A DNA stretch of 64,000 bases from assembly GCA_011364925.1 (NCBI GenBank), contig RDOA01000001.1:29997-93996 (forward strand), read 5' to 3'. Positions within the stretch are counted from its first letter, which is position 1, and every line of letters begins with the position of its first letter. Source of the DNA: Promethearchaeota archaeon (GTDB lineage Archaea; Asgardarchaeota; Lokiarchaeia; Sigyniarchaeales; SOKP01). The notes under the pieces were generated by a model. The model was not told the origin of the DNA. It made no database searches and saw nothing but the letters and a program-made list of their open reading frames with translations. This document shows positions 29,684-39,502 of the stretch, one piece after another. The translations under genes and the position numbers were made by a program.

Positions 29684-30223
29684 ATGTTGCAAGAAGAGGA
29701 AAATCACTCTAGAGTTGAGACTAACGAGAAAAAAGGCCATCTAAAAATAGATTTTGGGCGCCAAGGAGGTCTTGTGTTAGCGTATATTATAGTCTTGTTG
29801 GGATATTATGGTATTGTCGTCAATATCGTTATGGTTAAGGATTGGATATCTCTTACAACACAAACCTGGATATCTTTTACTGAATTGGATAGAACGATAT
29901 TATTTTGGACGTATGAGGCGTATGTAGACACATTCTTTTTACCGTTCATATTATTATTTGTTACTTGTTTTTTATTAACATATAAAGAGGAAATTCCGCA
30001 CTATGGAATAAAAGCGTCAATCTGGCTTGTTCCTTTTATAATTATTGAAGCCTTTATTTTTTATACAATCATGTTTGGTTTTAGCTTAGAGCCGATTATC
30101 TTACAATTTGGTAATTGGCAGGGATATATACATATAATCATACTATTTGCAACTACACTTTCTGGTGCCATATGTGGTATGAAAGTCAAACAATTAATTG
30201 AATCAAAAAGAAAAATTCAATAA
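29684..30223 (+). CDS. Four-helix membrane protein heading the Opp1 operon
   Basis: A 179-residue membrane protein with four hydrophobic helices and a short polar N-terminus containing a GRQGG sequence just before the first helix. A conserved central segment, TYKEEIPHYGIKASIW, lies in the loop between helices 2 and 3. It is not a recognised Opp subunit. A clear paralogue heads the second Opp operon at 55179, in the same position relative to the DppB-like gene, so it is likely an accessory subunit of these transporters. It starts the rightward operon divergent from substrate-binding protein 1; the DppB-like gene follows after 42 bases. Confidence 0.75.
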   Translation: MLQEEENHSRVETNEKKGHLKIDFGRQGGLVLAYIIVLLGYYGIVVNIVMVKDWISLTTQTWISFTELDRTILFWTYEAYVDTFFLPFILLFVTCFLLTYKEEIPHYGIKASIWLVPFIIIEAFIFYTIMFGFSLEPIILQFGNWQGYIHIIILFATTLSGAICGMKVKQLIESKRKIQ

Positions 30224-30265
30224 AAATTTTTAAAGCATCATATTATTTGAAAAAGGAGAAAGAAG

Positions 30266-31336
30266 ATGGCTAAACAACCAAAAAACATGATAAAATACAT
30301 CATTAAACGGATATTAATGATGATTCCGATGTTGTTTCTTGTTTTAACCGTTAGCTGGCTTATATCGAAAGTGATGGTTGAACTAAATTTAGTTAGCCCG
30401 GTTGCCGGTAGATTGGGTGATACACTCGATCCTGATATTATTGATGCAGAATTAAGGAGAATTGGATATTACGATCCTTGGTATATTCAACTTGCTGTAT
30501 ATTTTAAGAATTTCTTCACCGGAAACTGGGGTACTTCTTATTTAATCATCCGGGATAAACCGGTAATAGATTTTATTTCGGAAATATTTCCAAGAACAAT
30601 AGAGTTAATGATAATCCCAATAATATTAAGTCCTATTATCGCTGTTAAACTTGGGATATCATCTGCTACCCATAAAGATAAGATAAAAGATGTAGGTGTT
30701 AGAACTATTGCTATTTTAGGGGCAGGATTCCCGATCTTTTGGATTGCTGACATGCTCCAACGCATTTTTGGTTTTTACTTAAGTAACTTTACATACTCAA
30801 GCTTCGATATCCCCGCTTTTTTCGCAAATTCACCTGGATTAAAAAATCCTCCAATATCTATAACGGGATTTCGGCTTATTGATAGTATATTAGGCAATAA
30901 CCAAGTTTATTTATGGGACACAATTGTCCATTTGATCCTTCCCGCTATATGTATAACTTTTGTTTCATTGGCGAGTATGACAAGGCAAACGCGATCCAGT
31001 ATGTTGGATGTTTTAAATCAAGATTATATTAGAACCGCTCGAGCTAAAGGTGTTTTAGAACACGATGTCATAAATAATCACGCTATTCGTAACGCTTTGT
31101 TGCCTGTTAGTAATCTTATCGTAGGGGGTACAGCAACAGCGTTATTAGGTTCTTTTTTTATCGAAGTAACTTTTAATTATAAAGGTTATGGTTATTACAT
31201 GGTTAGTTCTATATTAACAGGAGATTACCTCGTTACCCTTGGGCTCTTAGTTTTTGCTACAATAATAATCCTATCAGGGACATTAATCGCAGATGTTTTA
31301 TATACTATAATTGACCCTAGAATTGTTTATAGATAA
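30266..31336 (+). CDS. ABC transporter permease, DppB/OppB-like, Opp1
   Basis: The 356-residue inner-membrane permease begins with MIKYIIKRILMMIPMLFLV, the usual DppB N-terminal helix, and has the FFTGNWGTS element and the EAA-loop segment DYIRTARAKGVLEHDVINNHAIRNALLP that contacts the ATPase. About six transmembrane helices are present. It pairs with the DppC-like protein to form the substrate channel. The start has GGAGAAAGAAG just upstream. The DppC-like gene starts 12 bases after the stop. Confidence 0.95.
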   Translation: MAKQPKNMIKYIIKRILMMIPMLFLVLTVSWLISKVMVELNLVSPVAGRLGDTLDPDIIDAELRRIGYYDPWYIQLAVYFKNFFTGNWGTSYLIIRDKPVIDFISEIFPRTIELMIIPIILSPIIAVKLGISSATHKDKIKDVGVRTIAILGAGFPIFWIADMLQRIFGFYLSNFTYSSFDIPAFFANSPGLKNPPISITGFRLIDSILGNNQVYLWDTIVHLILPAICITFVSLASMTRQTRSSMLDVLNQDYIRTARAKGVLEHDVINNHAIRNALLPVSNLIVGGTATALLGSFFIEVTFNYKGYGYYMVSSILTGDYLVTLGLLVFATIIILSGTLIADVLYTIIDPRIVYR

Positions 31337-31348
31337 GAAGGTGTTAAA

Positions 31349-32344
31349 ATGCTGGTTAAACAAAAATATATAGGAAAAGCTGAAAAACAAGCTCAAATAT
31401 CAAAAAAGCTAAAGTTTTTTCGTTATTTAAAGTTCTATTTAATTCCTGGATGGCGGGATCCCGAATTTTCCGCGCAAGAATATGAGATTGAAAAAATAAA
31501 ATCTAAAAGGAGATTGTTTCGGCACCTTCTTAAACCCCTTACAATGATAGGATTAATAATGATTTTATTTATTTTTGTGTTAGCTATATTTGCACCTATC
31601 CTTACTATATATCCATTACAAGGCTTAGTAGTACCAAATTACCCCCCTAATCCAGATCCTTTTGCTCTCCCATCGGTGGAACATCCCTTAGGGACAACGT
31701 ATCATGGATTTGATGTTTTAGCCAGAATTATTTGGGGAGCTAGAACTACAATTTTGTCGTCGTTAATCCCCGTAACAATATCTATAGGTGGAGGCCTTAT
31801 TATAGGCATTATTTCTGCTTATTTCGGTGGGGTTGTTGACTATCTCATCATGCGCTTTGTAGATTTATTCTACGCTTTTCCAACATTGATACTCGTTATC
31901 ATAGTTACACCACTATTTGGTCAAGATTTATTTAGCATTCTTATTATCTACGGACTTCTATTTATACCATATAATATTCGGTTCATGCGATCACTTGTTT
32001 TCCAAGTAAAGCAGCTTGAATACGTTCAAGCAGCGAAAGTGGGTGGTGCATCACGGTTTATAGTAATGTTTAAACACATATTACCAAACGCAATATCACC
32101 AATGTTAGTATCTTTTTTTGGAGGTGCTGCAGTTGCAATTATAGGTTTAGCAGGCCTTGCATTTATCGGATTTGCAGATGATAGTGTCGCAAGCTGGGGT
32201 ATTGATATTTTATGGGCTCGAGGAAAGTATACTAATATTAGCGCTGCTATTTTACCGGGAGTGTTTATTGGAATTGCTGCCATCGGCTTTATACTTCTTG
32301 GAGATGGATTTCGCGATGCGTTAGATCCACGATTAAAATTATAA
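31349..32344 (+). CDS. ABC transporter permease, DppC/OppC-like, Opp1
   Basis: The 331-residue permease has a cytoplasmic N-terminal region with a conserved PGWRDPEFSAQEYEIEKIKSK-like segment, the OppC_N helix, then HPLGTTYHGFDVLARIIWGARTT and the EAA loop AAKVGGASRFIVMFKHILPN. It ends RDALDPRLKL, the standard DppC terminus. Five or six helices. GGTG lies six bases before the ATG. Partner of the DppB-like protein and of the two fused ATPases that follow. Confidence 0.95.
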   Translation: MLVKQKYIGKAEKQAQISKKLKFFRYLKFYLIPGWRDPEFSAQEYEIEKIKSKRRLFRHLLKPLTMIGLIMILFIFVLAIFAPILTIYPLQGLVVPNYPPNPDPFALPSVEHPLGTTYHGFDVLARIIWGARTTILSSLIPVTISIGGGLIIGIISAYFGGVVDYLIMRFVDLFYAFPTLILVIIVTPLFGQDLFSILIIYGLLFIPYNIRFMRSLVFQVKQLEYVQAAKVGGASRFIVMFKHILPNAISPMLVSFFGGAAVAIIGLAGLAFIGFADDSVASWGIDILWARGKYTNISAAILPGVFIGIAAIGFILLGDGFRDALDPRLKL

Positions 32345-32354
32345 AAAAGAGGGA

Positions 32355-34331
32355 TTGAAAGTTTTAAATACATTATATCAGACTGTCTTTGGATTAAATT
32401 ACGGAAAAGCATTAATTGAAGCAATTATACTTGTTATTGTTTTATATTTAATTTTAAACTTCATTAATAATCAAATTCCTGAGGATCAACAACTTTTAAA
32501 GAAAGTATTTAAGAGAAGGTCAGCAATAATTTGTTTTGCCATATTATTACCGATTATCATTGGCGTTAAATCTATCTTTGAAACCTTATGGGTTTTTAAT
32601 TCCACATTTTTGGCGTTCAATAATAATGCTGTCTCGTTCGCAATTATAACTACTCTCTTTTACTTCTTCTCCAAAATACTACTATTAAACGATAAGAGAA
32701 TTAGAGCTTCAAGGGAGGTGCATTTAAAGAACCCATTTATCAAAATATTTAAGATATTTATTGTAATAACTTGGATAATTGCCATAATATTTATTTCAAT
32801 TCCTCTCTTAGGACTTGAAAGGCTTGAAGGGGAACATCCGGTATTAGTGGATATATTTTACCTTGGATTTATATGGGCGGGTTTTACTGTCGGATGTAAT
32901 ACACTTCTCACAATTCTAATTAATAGAATTATTCCAATTAAGTACCGGATTCCTAAGAGACCTTTAAAATATTCCATGTTTGCTGGTGGACTAATCTCAT
33001 TTGGAATTTGGTCAATCCAATTAATTATCGTTGAATTATATTTGAAAAGATTATTTGGAATAACGATCTATAATCAAGACATTAGGATATTAATTTTTGT
33101 TGTTAGCCAACTTTATGGCATCATATTTTACATATCGTGGGATAAGAGATTCATGCCAAAAGCTAAAGAAAGAAGTACTTTAAAACTCCAGAGAGCGTTA
33201 GAATTGGTTGAAGAACAATCCTTAGAAAGTTCTAAATTAACTGGCAATCAGATTATTCTTGATGTAAAAGACCTCACTACGTATTTTTATACAGAAGAGG
33301 GTGTAGTGCGTGCAGTAGAAGATGTTTCTTTTAAAATATATGAAGGTGAAGTTCTTGGTCTTGTAGGCGAAACCGGTTGTGGAAAATCTGTTACCGCATT
33401 ATCGATCGTTCAACTAATTCGTCCTCCAGGAAAAAGAATAAAAGGGAATATCATTTTTAGCGGAGAAGATTTATCTTTAAAATCTGAATCAGAAATGTTG
33501 AAATATCGTGGAAAAGACATTACAATGATTTTTCAAGACCCGCTTAATTCGCTCAATCCAGTTTTTAAAGTAGGTAAACAAATTTCTGAAGTATTTTTAC
33601 TACATATGGAAAACGAAATGCTGGTCGAGACTTCTAAATTTCCTAATAAGAGTTTATATAGCGTTGCTCAGGAATGGAGTATCGCTCTTTTAAAAGATTT
33701 AAATATCCCCTTCCCTGGAATAATTTTTGATAGATATCCCCACGAACTAAGCGGTGGGATGCGACAAAGAGTTCAGATTGCAATGGCATTGGCATGTAGA
33801 CCTAAATTACTAATCGCAGATGAACCGACTACCGCTTTAGATGTTACAATCCAAAATCAAATTCTTAAACTGATGAAAGAACTTCGCAAGAAATACAACA
33901 CTAGTATTTTATATATCACCCACGATTTAGGTCTTATCTCTAAAATGTGTAATCGTGTTGCTGTTATGTACAGTGGATCAATTGTCGAATATGGAGATAT
34001 AAAAAGATTATTAACTAATCCCTATCACCCATATACCCGAGGACTTATTGCTTCTGTTCCAGTAATTGAAAAACAAAAACCAAGGCTAGAAGTTATACCG
34101 GGAACGGTCCCAAATTTAATTTATCCGCCATCGGGATGTAGATTTCATCCTAGATGCAAATATTGTTTCGAACCATGTGATTCAGTAGTTCCAAAACAAA
34201 ATGAGGTTGATAAAGATTATTTTGTAGCGTGTCATCTCTATAATCCAGAATATAAACGTTTAGCAGAAATTTCTATAAAGAATGTAGAAGAACCAAACAC
34301 ATATGCAAATAAAAATGAGGTTATGTCGTAA
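32355..34331 (+). CDS. Oligopeptide ABC ATPase (DppD-like) with N-terminal membrane module, Opp1
   Basis: A 658-residue fusion. Residues 1 to about 270 form a membrane module with six to seven hydrophobic helices, followed by a charged linker. From about residue 300 comes a complete DppD-type ATPase: Walker A GETGCGKS (near 337), signature LSGGMRQR (near 464), Walker B LLIADEP (near 485) and the C-terminal oligo_HPY region with FHPRCKYCFEPC, a Cys-rich motif that can carry an iron-sulfur cluster. DppD proteins are normally soluble and about 320-340 residues, so the membrane fusion is unusual. Start codon is TTG with AAAGAGGG just upstream. Paralogue at 50083. Confidence 0.93.
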   Translation: MKVLNTLYQTVFGLNYGKALIEAIILVIVLYLILNFINNQIPEDQQLLKKVFKRRSAIICFAILLPIIIGVKSIFETLWVFNSTFLAFNNNAVSFAIITTLFYFFSKILLLNDKRIRASREVHLKNPFIKIFKIFIVITWIIAIIFISIPLLGLERLEGEHPVLVDIFYLGFIWAGFTVGCNTLLTILINRIIPIKYRIPKRPLKYSMFAGGLISFGIWSIQLIIVELYLKRLFGITIYNQDIRILIFVVSQLYGIIFYISWDKRFMPKAKERSTLKLQRALELVEEQSLESSKLTGNQIILDVKDLTTYFYTEEGVVRAVEDVSFKIYEGEVLGLVGETGCGKSVTALSIVQLIRPPGKRIKGNIIFSGEDLSLKSESEMLKYRGKDITMIFQDPLNSLNPVFKVGKQISEVFLLHMENEMLVETSKFPNKSLYSVAQEWSIALLKDLNIPFPGIIFDRYPHELSGGMRQRVQIAMALACRPKLLIADEPTTALDVTIQNQILKLMKELRKKYNTSILYITHDLGLISKMCNRVAVMYSGSIVEYGDIKRLLTNPYHPYTRGLIASVPVIEKQKPRLEVIPGTVPNLIYPPSGCRFHPRCKYCFEPCDSVVPKQNEVDKDYFVACHLYNPEYKRLAEISIKNVEEPNTYANKNEVMS

Positions 34332-34386
34332 TTATGTCTTTCTTAATTAAAATTGTCAATTATTTCAATAAAGTGGGGGAGAAACT

Positions 34387-35685
34387 ATGATTTTTCAACT
34401 GGAAATTATAACATTATTAGTCGCAAAATACATATTTTTTTTTCCTGTAGCTTTTATTATTTCAATCTTTATTATTAGTTGGGATCCACGATCCCAATTA
34501 GTGAGATTAAGGTTCCGTTTATACCTAATATCAGCGTTTAATAGTAATCTTTTTATTTTTATCCCTTTAGGAACAAGTTTCTTAGGAAACATTTGGATGT
34601 ATATAATTATCTACGTATTAATAGCAGCGATTGTTAGTTTTGTTGTTAAACTTATTACGTATAAAATAGTTGGAATTGAAAAATTTGGTCAAATTAAAAC
34701 TCTTGAAAGAAGCAAGAATTTGCTTGAAGTTAAAAATCTTAAGGTGCATTATCCACTTGTAGGGGGAATTTTAAAAAGAAAAATAGGAGCAGTTAAAGCA
34801 GTTGATGGTGTGTCGTTTGATGTAGAGTTTGGGGAAACTCTTGGATTAGTAGGAGAGAGTGGGTGTGGAAAAACAACCATAGCAAAAGCTATATTAGGTT
34901 TACTTGAAAAAACCGAAGGAGAAATAATTTTTCAAGAAAAGGTAATTCCTCGCAAGTTTTCACCTTATTTAAGACAAAAGATTCAAATGATTTTCCAAGA
35001 CCCTGACGCCTCCCTGAATCCCCGTAAAAAAGTTGTTGATATTATAGCCGATCCTCTGAAAAATTTACTTGGTATAACTAATGAAATAGAAATCAGAAAA
35101 AGGGTTTTAGAGTTGTTAGACCAAGTATCGTTAAAGCGAGAACATCTGGATCGTTATCCTCACGAGTTTTCAGGCGGACAAAAGCAAAGAATTGTCATAG
35201 CTAGAGCATTAGCATGCAATCCGGGGTTGATAATTTTAGACGAACCTACTTCTGCTCTTGACGTATCAGTACAAGCGCAAATTCTTAACCTACTTAAAGA
35301 TTTACAGATTGAATATGGCTATGGATTTTTGTTTATTACCCATAATTTAGCTGTGGTCTCCCATGTAGCAGATCGCGTAGCTGTTATGTATCTTGGTAAA
35401 TTTGTGGAAGTTGGAAGTAAAAATCAAATCTTTTCGAATCCAACTCATCCTTACACTAAAGCTCTCCTCGCTTCGCGCAGTACAATCGATCCTTACAACC
35501 AAGAAATCAAATTTGTTATAAAAGGTGAAGTTCCAAGCCCTATTGCTCCACCACCAGGATGCACTTATAATCCACGCTGTGTTTCTGAATTTCGTACAAA
35601 AGATTGTGAATTAAACCTTCCTCATAAGATTAAAATCGACGAAGGTCACTTTATATGGTGTAATAATCCACCAACCTCTAAGTAG
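34387..35685 (+). CDS. Oligopeptide ABC ATPase (DppF-like) with N-terminal membrane segment, Opp1
   Basis: The 432-residue protein has about 110 extra N-terminal residues with three to four hydrophobic helices and a conserved DPRSQLVRLRF loop, then a DppF-type ATPase. Walker A is GESGCGKTT (near 155), signature FSGGQKQR (near 261), Walker B LIILDEP (near 281), and the end has the YNPRC...C oligo_HPY motif. It is the second ATPase of the Opp1 transporter, and it too is tied to the membrane. It starts 55 bases after the DppD-like gene. Its paralogue is 48751-50055, which shares the DxRSQLVR loop. Confidence 0.93.
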   Translation: MIFQLEIITLLVAKYIFFFPVAFIISIFIISWDPRSQLVRLRFRLYLISAFNSNLFIFIPLGTSFLGNIWMYIIIYVLIAAIVSFVVKLITYKIVGIEKFGQIKTLERSKNLLEVKNLKVHYPLVGGILKRKIGAVKAVDGVSFDVEFGETLGLVGESGCGKTTIAKAILGLLEKTEGEIIFQEKVIPRKFSPYLRQKIQMIFQDPDASLNPRKKVVDIIADPLKNLLGITNEIEIRKRVLELLDQVSLKREHLDRYPHEFSGGQKQRIVIARALACNPGLIILDEPTSALDVSVQAQILNLLKDLQIEYGYGFLFITHNLAVVSHVADRVAVMYLGKFVEVGSKNQIFSNPTHPYTKALLASRSTIDPYNQEIKFVIKGEVPSPIAPPPGCTYNPRCVSEFRTKDCELNLPHKIKIDEGHFIWCNNPPTSK

Positions 35686-35798
35686 TTAGGAAAATCAATT
35701 GTTAAAAGAGGATTGGTATTAATTATAAGAACAGAGTTTTTAATTGAAAATAACAATCTATAATAAAGTATAAATATTTTATTAGCGATATATATAAA

Positions 35799-35819
35799 TA
35801 AATTTACTGTGTAAATTTA
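35799..35819. promoter_or_regulatory. Perfect palindromic operator-like site before GRE2
   Basis: TAAATTTAC-TGT-GTAAATTTA: perfect 9-base arms around a 3-base centre, 27 bases upstream of the GRE2 ATG. It lies directly after a TATA-like TATATATAA at about 35789-35797, so it would cover the transcription start. The left half AAATAAATTTAC is shared with the promoters of substrate-binding protein 1 and the activase. A repressor site is the simplest reading. Confidence 0.65.
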
Positions 35820-35846
35820 ATTAATAACATACAAAATTGTTGAATT

Positions 35847-38294
35847 ATGGTTGTTCAAGATTTGAAAATGACTCCTCTTCAAGGAATCCCTTCAGAGCGA
35901 GTTAGAAAGATTAGAGATAGAATGCTCTCTATGCCAAGAGAACTTGATCTTGAGCGTGCTCGGTGTTATACGAGAATATACAAACAAATGGAAGATGCTC
36001 CGCCCTGCATGAAAAATGTGAAAGCATTAGAGGAATTTTTACGGTGTCTTCCAATCAGAATTGATGAAGACGAGCTTCTTGTAGGCGTAAAATCTAGTAA
36101 AATCAGAGCTGATCCAATTGAAATAGAACGTGGAATGCGGTCTAAACTTTTAGGTCTAGTCGTGAGCGAATCTATAAATAAACAAGTAAAAGATATGATT
36201 ATTTCAAAAATCTCATTTATTAATCGGTATGTTCCTTTAACAGAAGAAGAACAAGATGAGTTGAGGAATGAGATTCTACCCTTCTGGAAGGGAAGAACTG
36301 TCGCAGATCGAAAGGAAGAAGCCTATAAAGAGGCAGGTTTATATATGCAACAGAAGGGACCTTTGCCCTCAATGCTCCTCGTTAGTTTTGGGAGCGGTAC
36401 TGATATGTTTGCTGGTGCTATGGGTCAAGGACATGTCGTTCCAGGCTATAGACGAGTACTCAAAATGGGCTTTAGAGGTATCGAAAAGATGGCGAAAGAA
36501 GGGCTTGCAAAACTTAAGGAATCGGACGAAAAATTTGACCAACGCAAGGACTTTTATGAATCAGTCATAGTAGCTGCAAACGCCGTCTGTGATTATTCCA
36601 ATCGATACGCTGATCTCGCAATGGAAATGGCAAAAACTGCTTCAGAAACAAGAAAGGCAGAGCTTTTAGATATAGCAGAAAGAATTCGAAGAGTGCCGGC
36701 TTATCCTCCAAGGAGCTTTATGGAAGCACTTCAATCAGTTTGGATGACCAATGTCGTTATGGAAATGAGTTATGGTGAAGGAAACATATTCTCTCAAGGA
36801 CGCGTAGACCAATATCTTTATCCATTTTACGAAGCTGATTTGGCAGAGGGTCGGATTACTTACGAGGAAGCTGTAGAAGCAATTGAGGAATATTTAGTTA
36901 AACTTTCTTCTGTCGTTATAGCTGGACAGAACAATATAACTATCGGAGGATTAGATCATGATGGAAGTGATGCCACGAATGATGTTTCCTATATGTTTCT
37001 TGAAGCTATTTCAAATGTAAAAAGCTTATTAAACACATTATCGATAAGAATTTCTTCCAAGAGTCCCCGTGATTTTTTGAAAAGAACTCTTGAAGCTTTT
37101 AAATATACAGCCGGAATGGGAATTCATAACGATGAGGTGTTAGTGCCACAACTTCACGATACGGGATATTCGTTAGAAGATGCCCGAGATTATTCAATCG
37201 TCGGTTGTGTAGAACCACATGGTACGGGGAACGACTTCTCTTATACTGCAGGTAATGCCGTCCAGATTTCAATTCTTCTTAATATGGCATTAAATGAAGG
37301 GCGTACGATTCTTTCAGGAAAAGAAACCATGGGAGCAAAAACACCCCCAGCCAGTACTTTTAAAACTTTTGAAGATGTGAAGAACGCGTTTGTAGACCAA
37401 CTTAAATTTGCTATAGACCTAACTGTAAGAAAGGCTGAGATAAAAGATAAAACATTTGCTAAGTACTTACCTTCTCCGTTGCTTTCTTCTTCAATAGAAG
37501 GATGTCTCGAAAGCGGAATGGACGCAACTCGAAACGGTGCTAAATATAATAATAACCCAATGGGCTCACAAGGGCTTGGTACTGTGGTAGATTCATTAGC
37601 AGCAATACGTTGGGCAGTATTTGAAGAGAAATTAGTAACCATGGAAGAATTGGTTAACCATATGAATAATAATTTCAAGGGAGCCGAAGAACTTCGCGAA
37701 AAATTACGAAATAAATCACCCAAATATGGAAATGGTGATGAAAGAACCGATGAACTAGGGAGATGGGTAGCAAGTACTTTATGCGATATCACAAGAAAAT
37801 ATAAAGCGAGAGGCGGTGATGGCATATATCATAATTGCCTTGTATCTTCTGGAACTCAGGTTATAGAGGGTAAATCATTAGGTGCAACTGCAGATGGAAG
37901 ATTGAAAGGTGAACCCGTAGCGAACGGTATCTCTCCTTCAAATGGCACTGAAAAGAATGGTCTTACCATGACACTCAAATCCGTAGCTTATGCGACAGCT
38001 GATCCTCATCTAACAAACGGAGCATCATTTAATATTAGACTTAATCCGAGTATACTACAAACTGACGAAGGACTCGATCAATTTACTTCTATAGTAGAAG
38101 CGTATTTAGATTTAGGCGGTCGAGAGCTTCAAATAAATCCAATAAGCTCAGAAACCCTTAGAGACGCGCAAGCTCATCCCGAAAATTATCCCGACTTATC
38201 CGTTAAAGTGACAGGTTACTCTGCCAGATTTATAGATCTAACAAAAGAGCTTCAGGACGATATTATAGCAAGAACAGTATTCAACGAATTATAA
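35847..38294 (+). CDS. Glycyl radical enzyme, diol-dehydratase/choline-lyase-like (GRE2)
   Basis: The 815-residue protein carries the catalytic Cys454 in SIVGCVEPHG and the glycyl radical motif VTGYSARF with Gly790. The GCVEP loop is that of glycerol/propanediol dehydratases, choline lyase CutC and related C-O, C-N or C-S lyases, many of which release an aldehyde. The next genes are its activase, an AOR and an alcohol dehydrogenase, which supports an aldehyde product. The exact substrate is not readable from sequence; a structural model of the pocket would be needed to decide. An operator-like palindrome lies just upstream of the start. No microcompartment shell gene is visible nearby. Confidence 0.9.
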   Translation: MVVQDLKMTPLQGIPSERVRKIRDRMLSMPRELDLERARCYTRIYKQMEDAPPCMKNVKALEEFLRCLPIRIDEDELLVGVKSSKIRADPIEIERGMRSKLLGLVVSESINKQVKDMIISKISFINRYVPLTEEEQDELRNEILPFWKGRTVADRKEEAYKEAGLYMQQKGPLPSMLLVSFGSGTDMFAGAMGQGHVVPGYRRVLKMGFRGIEKMAKEGLAKLKESDEKFDQRKDFYESVIVAANAVCDYSNRYADLAMEMAKTASETRKAELLDIAERIRRVPAYPPRSFMEALQSVWMTNVVMEMSYGEGNIFSQGRVDQYLYPFYEADLAEGRITYEEAVEAIEEYLVKLSSVVIAGQNNITIGGLDHDGSDATNDVSYMFLEAISNVKSLLNTLSIRISSKSPRDFLKRTLEAFKYTAGMGIHNDEVLVPQLHDTGYSLEDARDYSIVGCVEPHGTGNDFSYTAGNAVQISILLNMALNEGRTILSGKETMGAKTPPASTFKTFEDVKNAFVDQLKFAIDLTVRKAEIKDKTFAKYLPSPLLSSSIEGCLESGMDATRNGAKYNNNPMGSQGLGTVVDSLAAIRWAVFEEKLVTMEELVNHMNNNFKGAEELREKLRNKSPKYGNGDERTDELGRWVASTLCDITRKYKARGGDGIYHNCLVSSGTQVIEGKSLGATADGRLKGEPVANGISPSNGTEKNGLTMTLKSVAYATADPHLTNGASFNIRLNPSILQTDEGLDQFTSIVEAYLDLGGRELQINPISSETLRDAQAHPENYPDLSVKVTGYSARFIDLTKELQDDIIARTVFNEL

Positions 38295-38427
38295 ATTCTT
38301 ATTTATCATTCTTTTTATTTTTTAAATTTGATTTTTCTTTCTAGCTTCAATTTTTAAAATTAGTAGAGATTAAGATATTTTTATATAAAAATTAAGAAAA
38401 ACAGAATTTGATTATTGTTCTCTGAAC

Positions 38428-39330
38428 TTATCGAGTTAAACCTGACCACTTAACATTAGTAACGCCTGTTCCTTTAGCAATTTCAACAAAATGTTCCATC
38501 TCCTCCTTTGTCATTAATGGCTCATCTTTTAAAGACCATGACATATCTAATTGTGTATATTTAATATCACAGAGTTTATTAAAGCTCAATAAATCCCATT
38601 TATCCGGGATATTATCTAATTCATTTACAATGAATTCTCCGATTCCTTGAACATTCTCTTCCGTGGCAGTATAGTTTGGAATTAACGGTGTCCTTATCCA
38701 CATAATTTTCTTATTTTCCTGGATATATTTGGACATCCATATAGCATTTTCCAAGATTGCTTTATTTGAAACGCCTGTGAATTGTTTGTGCTTTTCAGGA
38801 TCAATCTCTTTAATATCTAACAACACGATATCAAGGTAGGGTAATAATTCTTGATAGACTTTTTTACTTGAAATTCCGCACGTATCTAAAGCCGTAGTAA
38901 TACCATTTTCCTTGCATAATTTCAAGATTTTCAAGAGAAAATCCGGTTGTAAAGTAGGTTCACCACCAGAAACGGTGATGCCTCCTTTTGCTTTATCAAA
39001 AAATATCTTTTCTTTTTCTATTTCGTGAAAAAGCTCTTTTACATCCCACCATTTTCCATACATGCTTAATGCCGTACTAGGACAAGCTTCCACGCAATCT
39101 CCACAACTAGTACATCGTTCTCTATTAATGTGTAATCCGTCATCTTCAAAAGTCAAGACGTCCTCTTGACAAGCATCTATACAACTATCACATTTAATAC
39201 ATTTACGTTCTGTCCAATAAAGTTGAGGTTTTTTTGGAATTGATTCGGGATTGTGACACCAGACGCAATTTAACAGACAATTATTAAAAAAAATTGTTGT
39301 ACGCACGCCAGGGCCATCGTCAGTGGCCAT
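38428..39330 (-). CDS. Glycyl-radical-enzyme activating protein (radical SAM), conserved N-terminus probably extends upstream
   Basis: The radical SAM activase has the CxxxCxxC cluster motif CLLNCVWC in its N-terminal third, two complete ferredoxin motifs (CIKCDSCIDAC and CTSCGDCVEAC) and the SAM-binding GGITVSGGEP. It installs the glycyl radical on GRE2 and possibly GRE1. The usual activase N-terminus (a strand before DDGPG) is not covered from ATG 39330; in-frame upstream codons encode TRGLIFKIER, a good match, but no ATG, GTG or TTG opens that frame. An ATG at 39391 would fit if one base in the GTGGTTT run (about 39376-39382) were extra. Convergent with GRE2; the two genes are 133 bases apart. 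Confidence 0.9.
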   Translation of the reverse strand: MATDDGPGVRTTIFFNNCLLNCVWCHNPESIPKKPQLYWTERKCIKCDSCIDACQEDVLTFEDDGLHINRERCTSCGDCVEACPSTALSMYGKWWDVKELFHEIEKEKIFFDKAKGGITVSGGEPTLQPDFLLKILKLCKENGITTALDTCGISSKKVYQELLPYLDIVLLDIKEIDPEKHKQFTGVSNKAILENAIWMSKYIQENKKIMWIRTPLIPNYTATEENVQGIGEFIVNELDNIPDKWDLLSFNKLCDIKYTQLDMSWSLKDEPLMTKEEMEHFVEIAKGTGVTNVKWSGLTR

Positions 39331-39453
39331 TCTTTCTATTTTGAAGATTAATCCTCGAGTTGTTGCTTCTATCTTAAACCACTTTATCCATCTTGAATTT
39401 ATTTTAAAATGAAAATAAACTTAATTATTAAAATTAAGAAATTTTTAAAAAGA

Positions 39454-39480
39454 TTGTTAATAGCTATCGTAAATTTATTT
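39454..39480 (-). promoter_or_regulatory. Operator-like site upstream of the activase
   Basis: On the minus strand it begins AAATAAATTTAC, identical to the half-site of the GRE2 and substrate-binding protein 1 operators. It continues GAT then AGCTATTAACAA, which matches the AGCTATTAAAAA end of the site before the alcohol dehydrogenase. It thus links the two types of motif. Its distance to the proposed start at 39391 (about 60 bases) is like that at the other promoters. Confidence 0.5.
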
Positions 39481-39502
39481 TTATTTCGAACAATAATTTA
39501 AT

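Noticed and set aside
37241-37825. A 194-codon minus-strand open frame inside GRE2
   Set aside because: It lies opposite conserved GRE sequence that includes functional motifs. The composition (Ser, Pro, Leu-rich) is that of a reverse-complement shadow.
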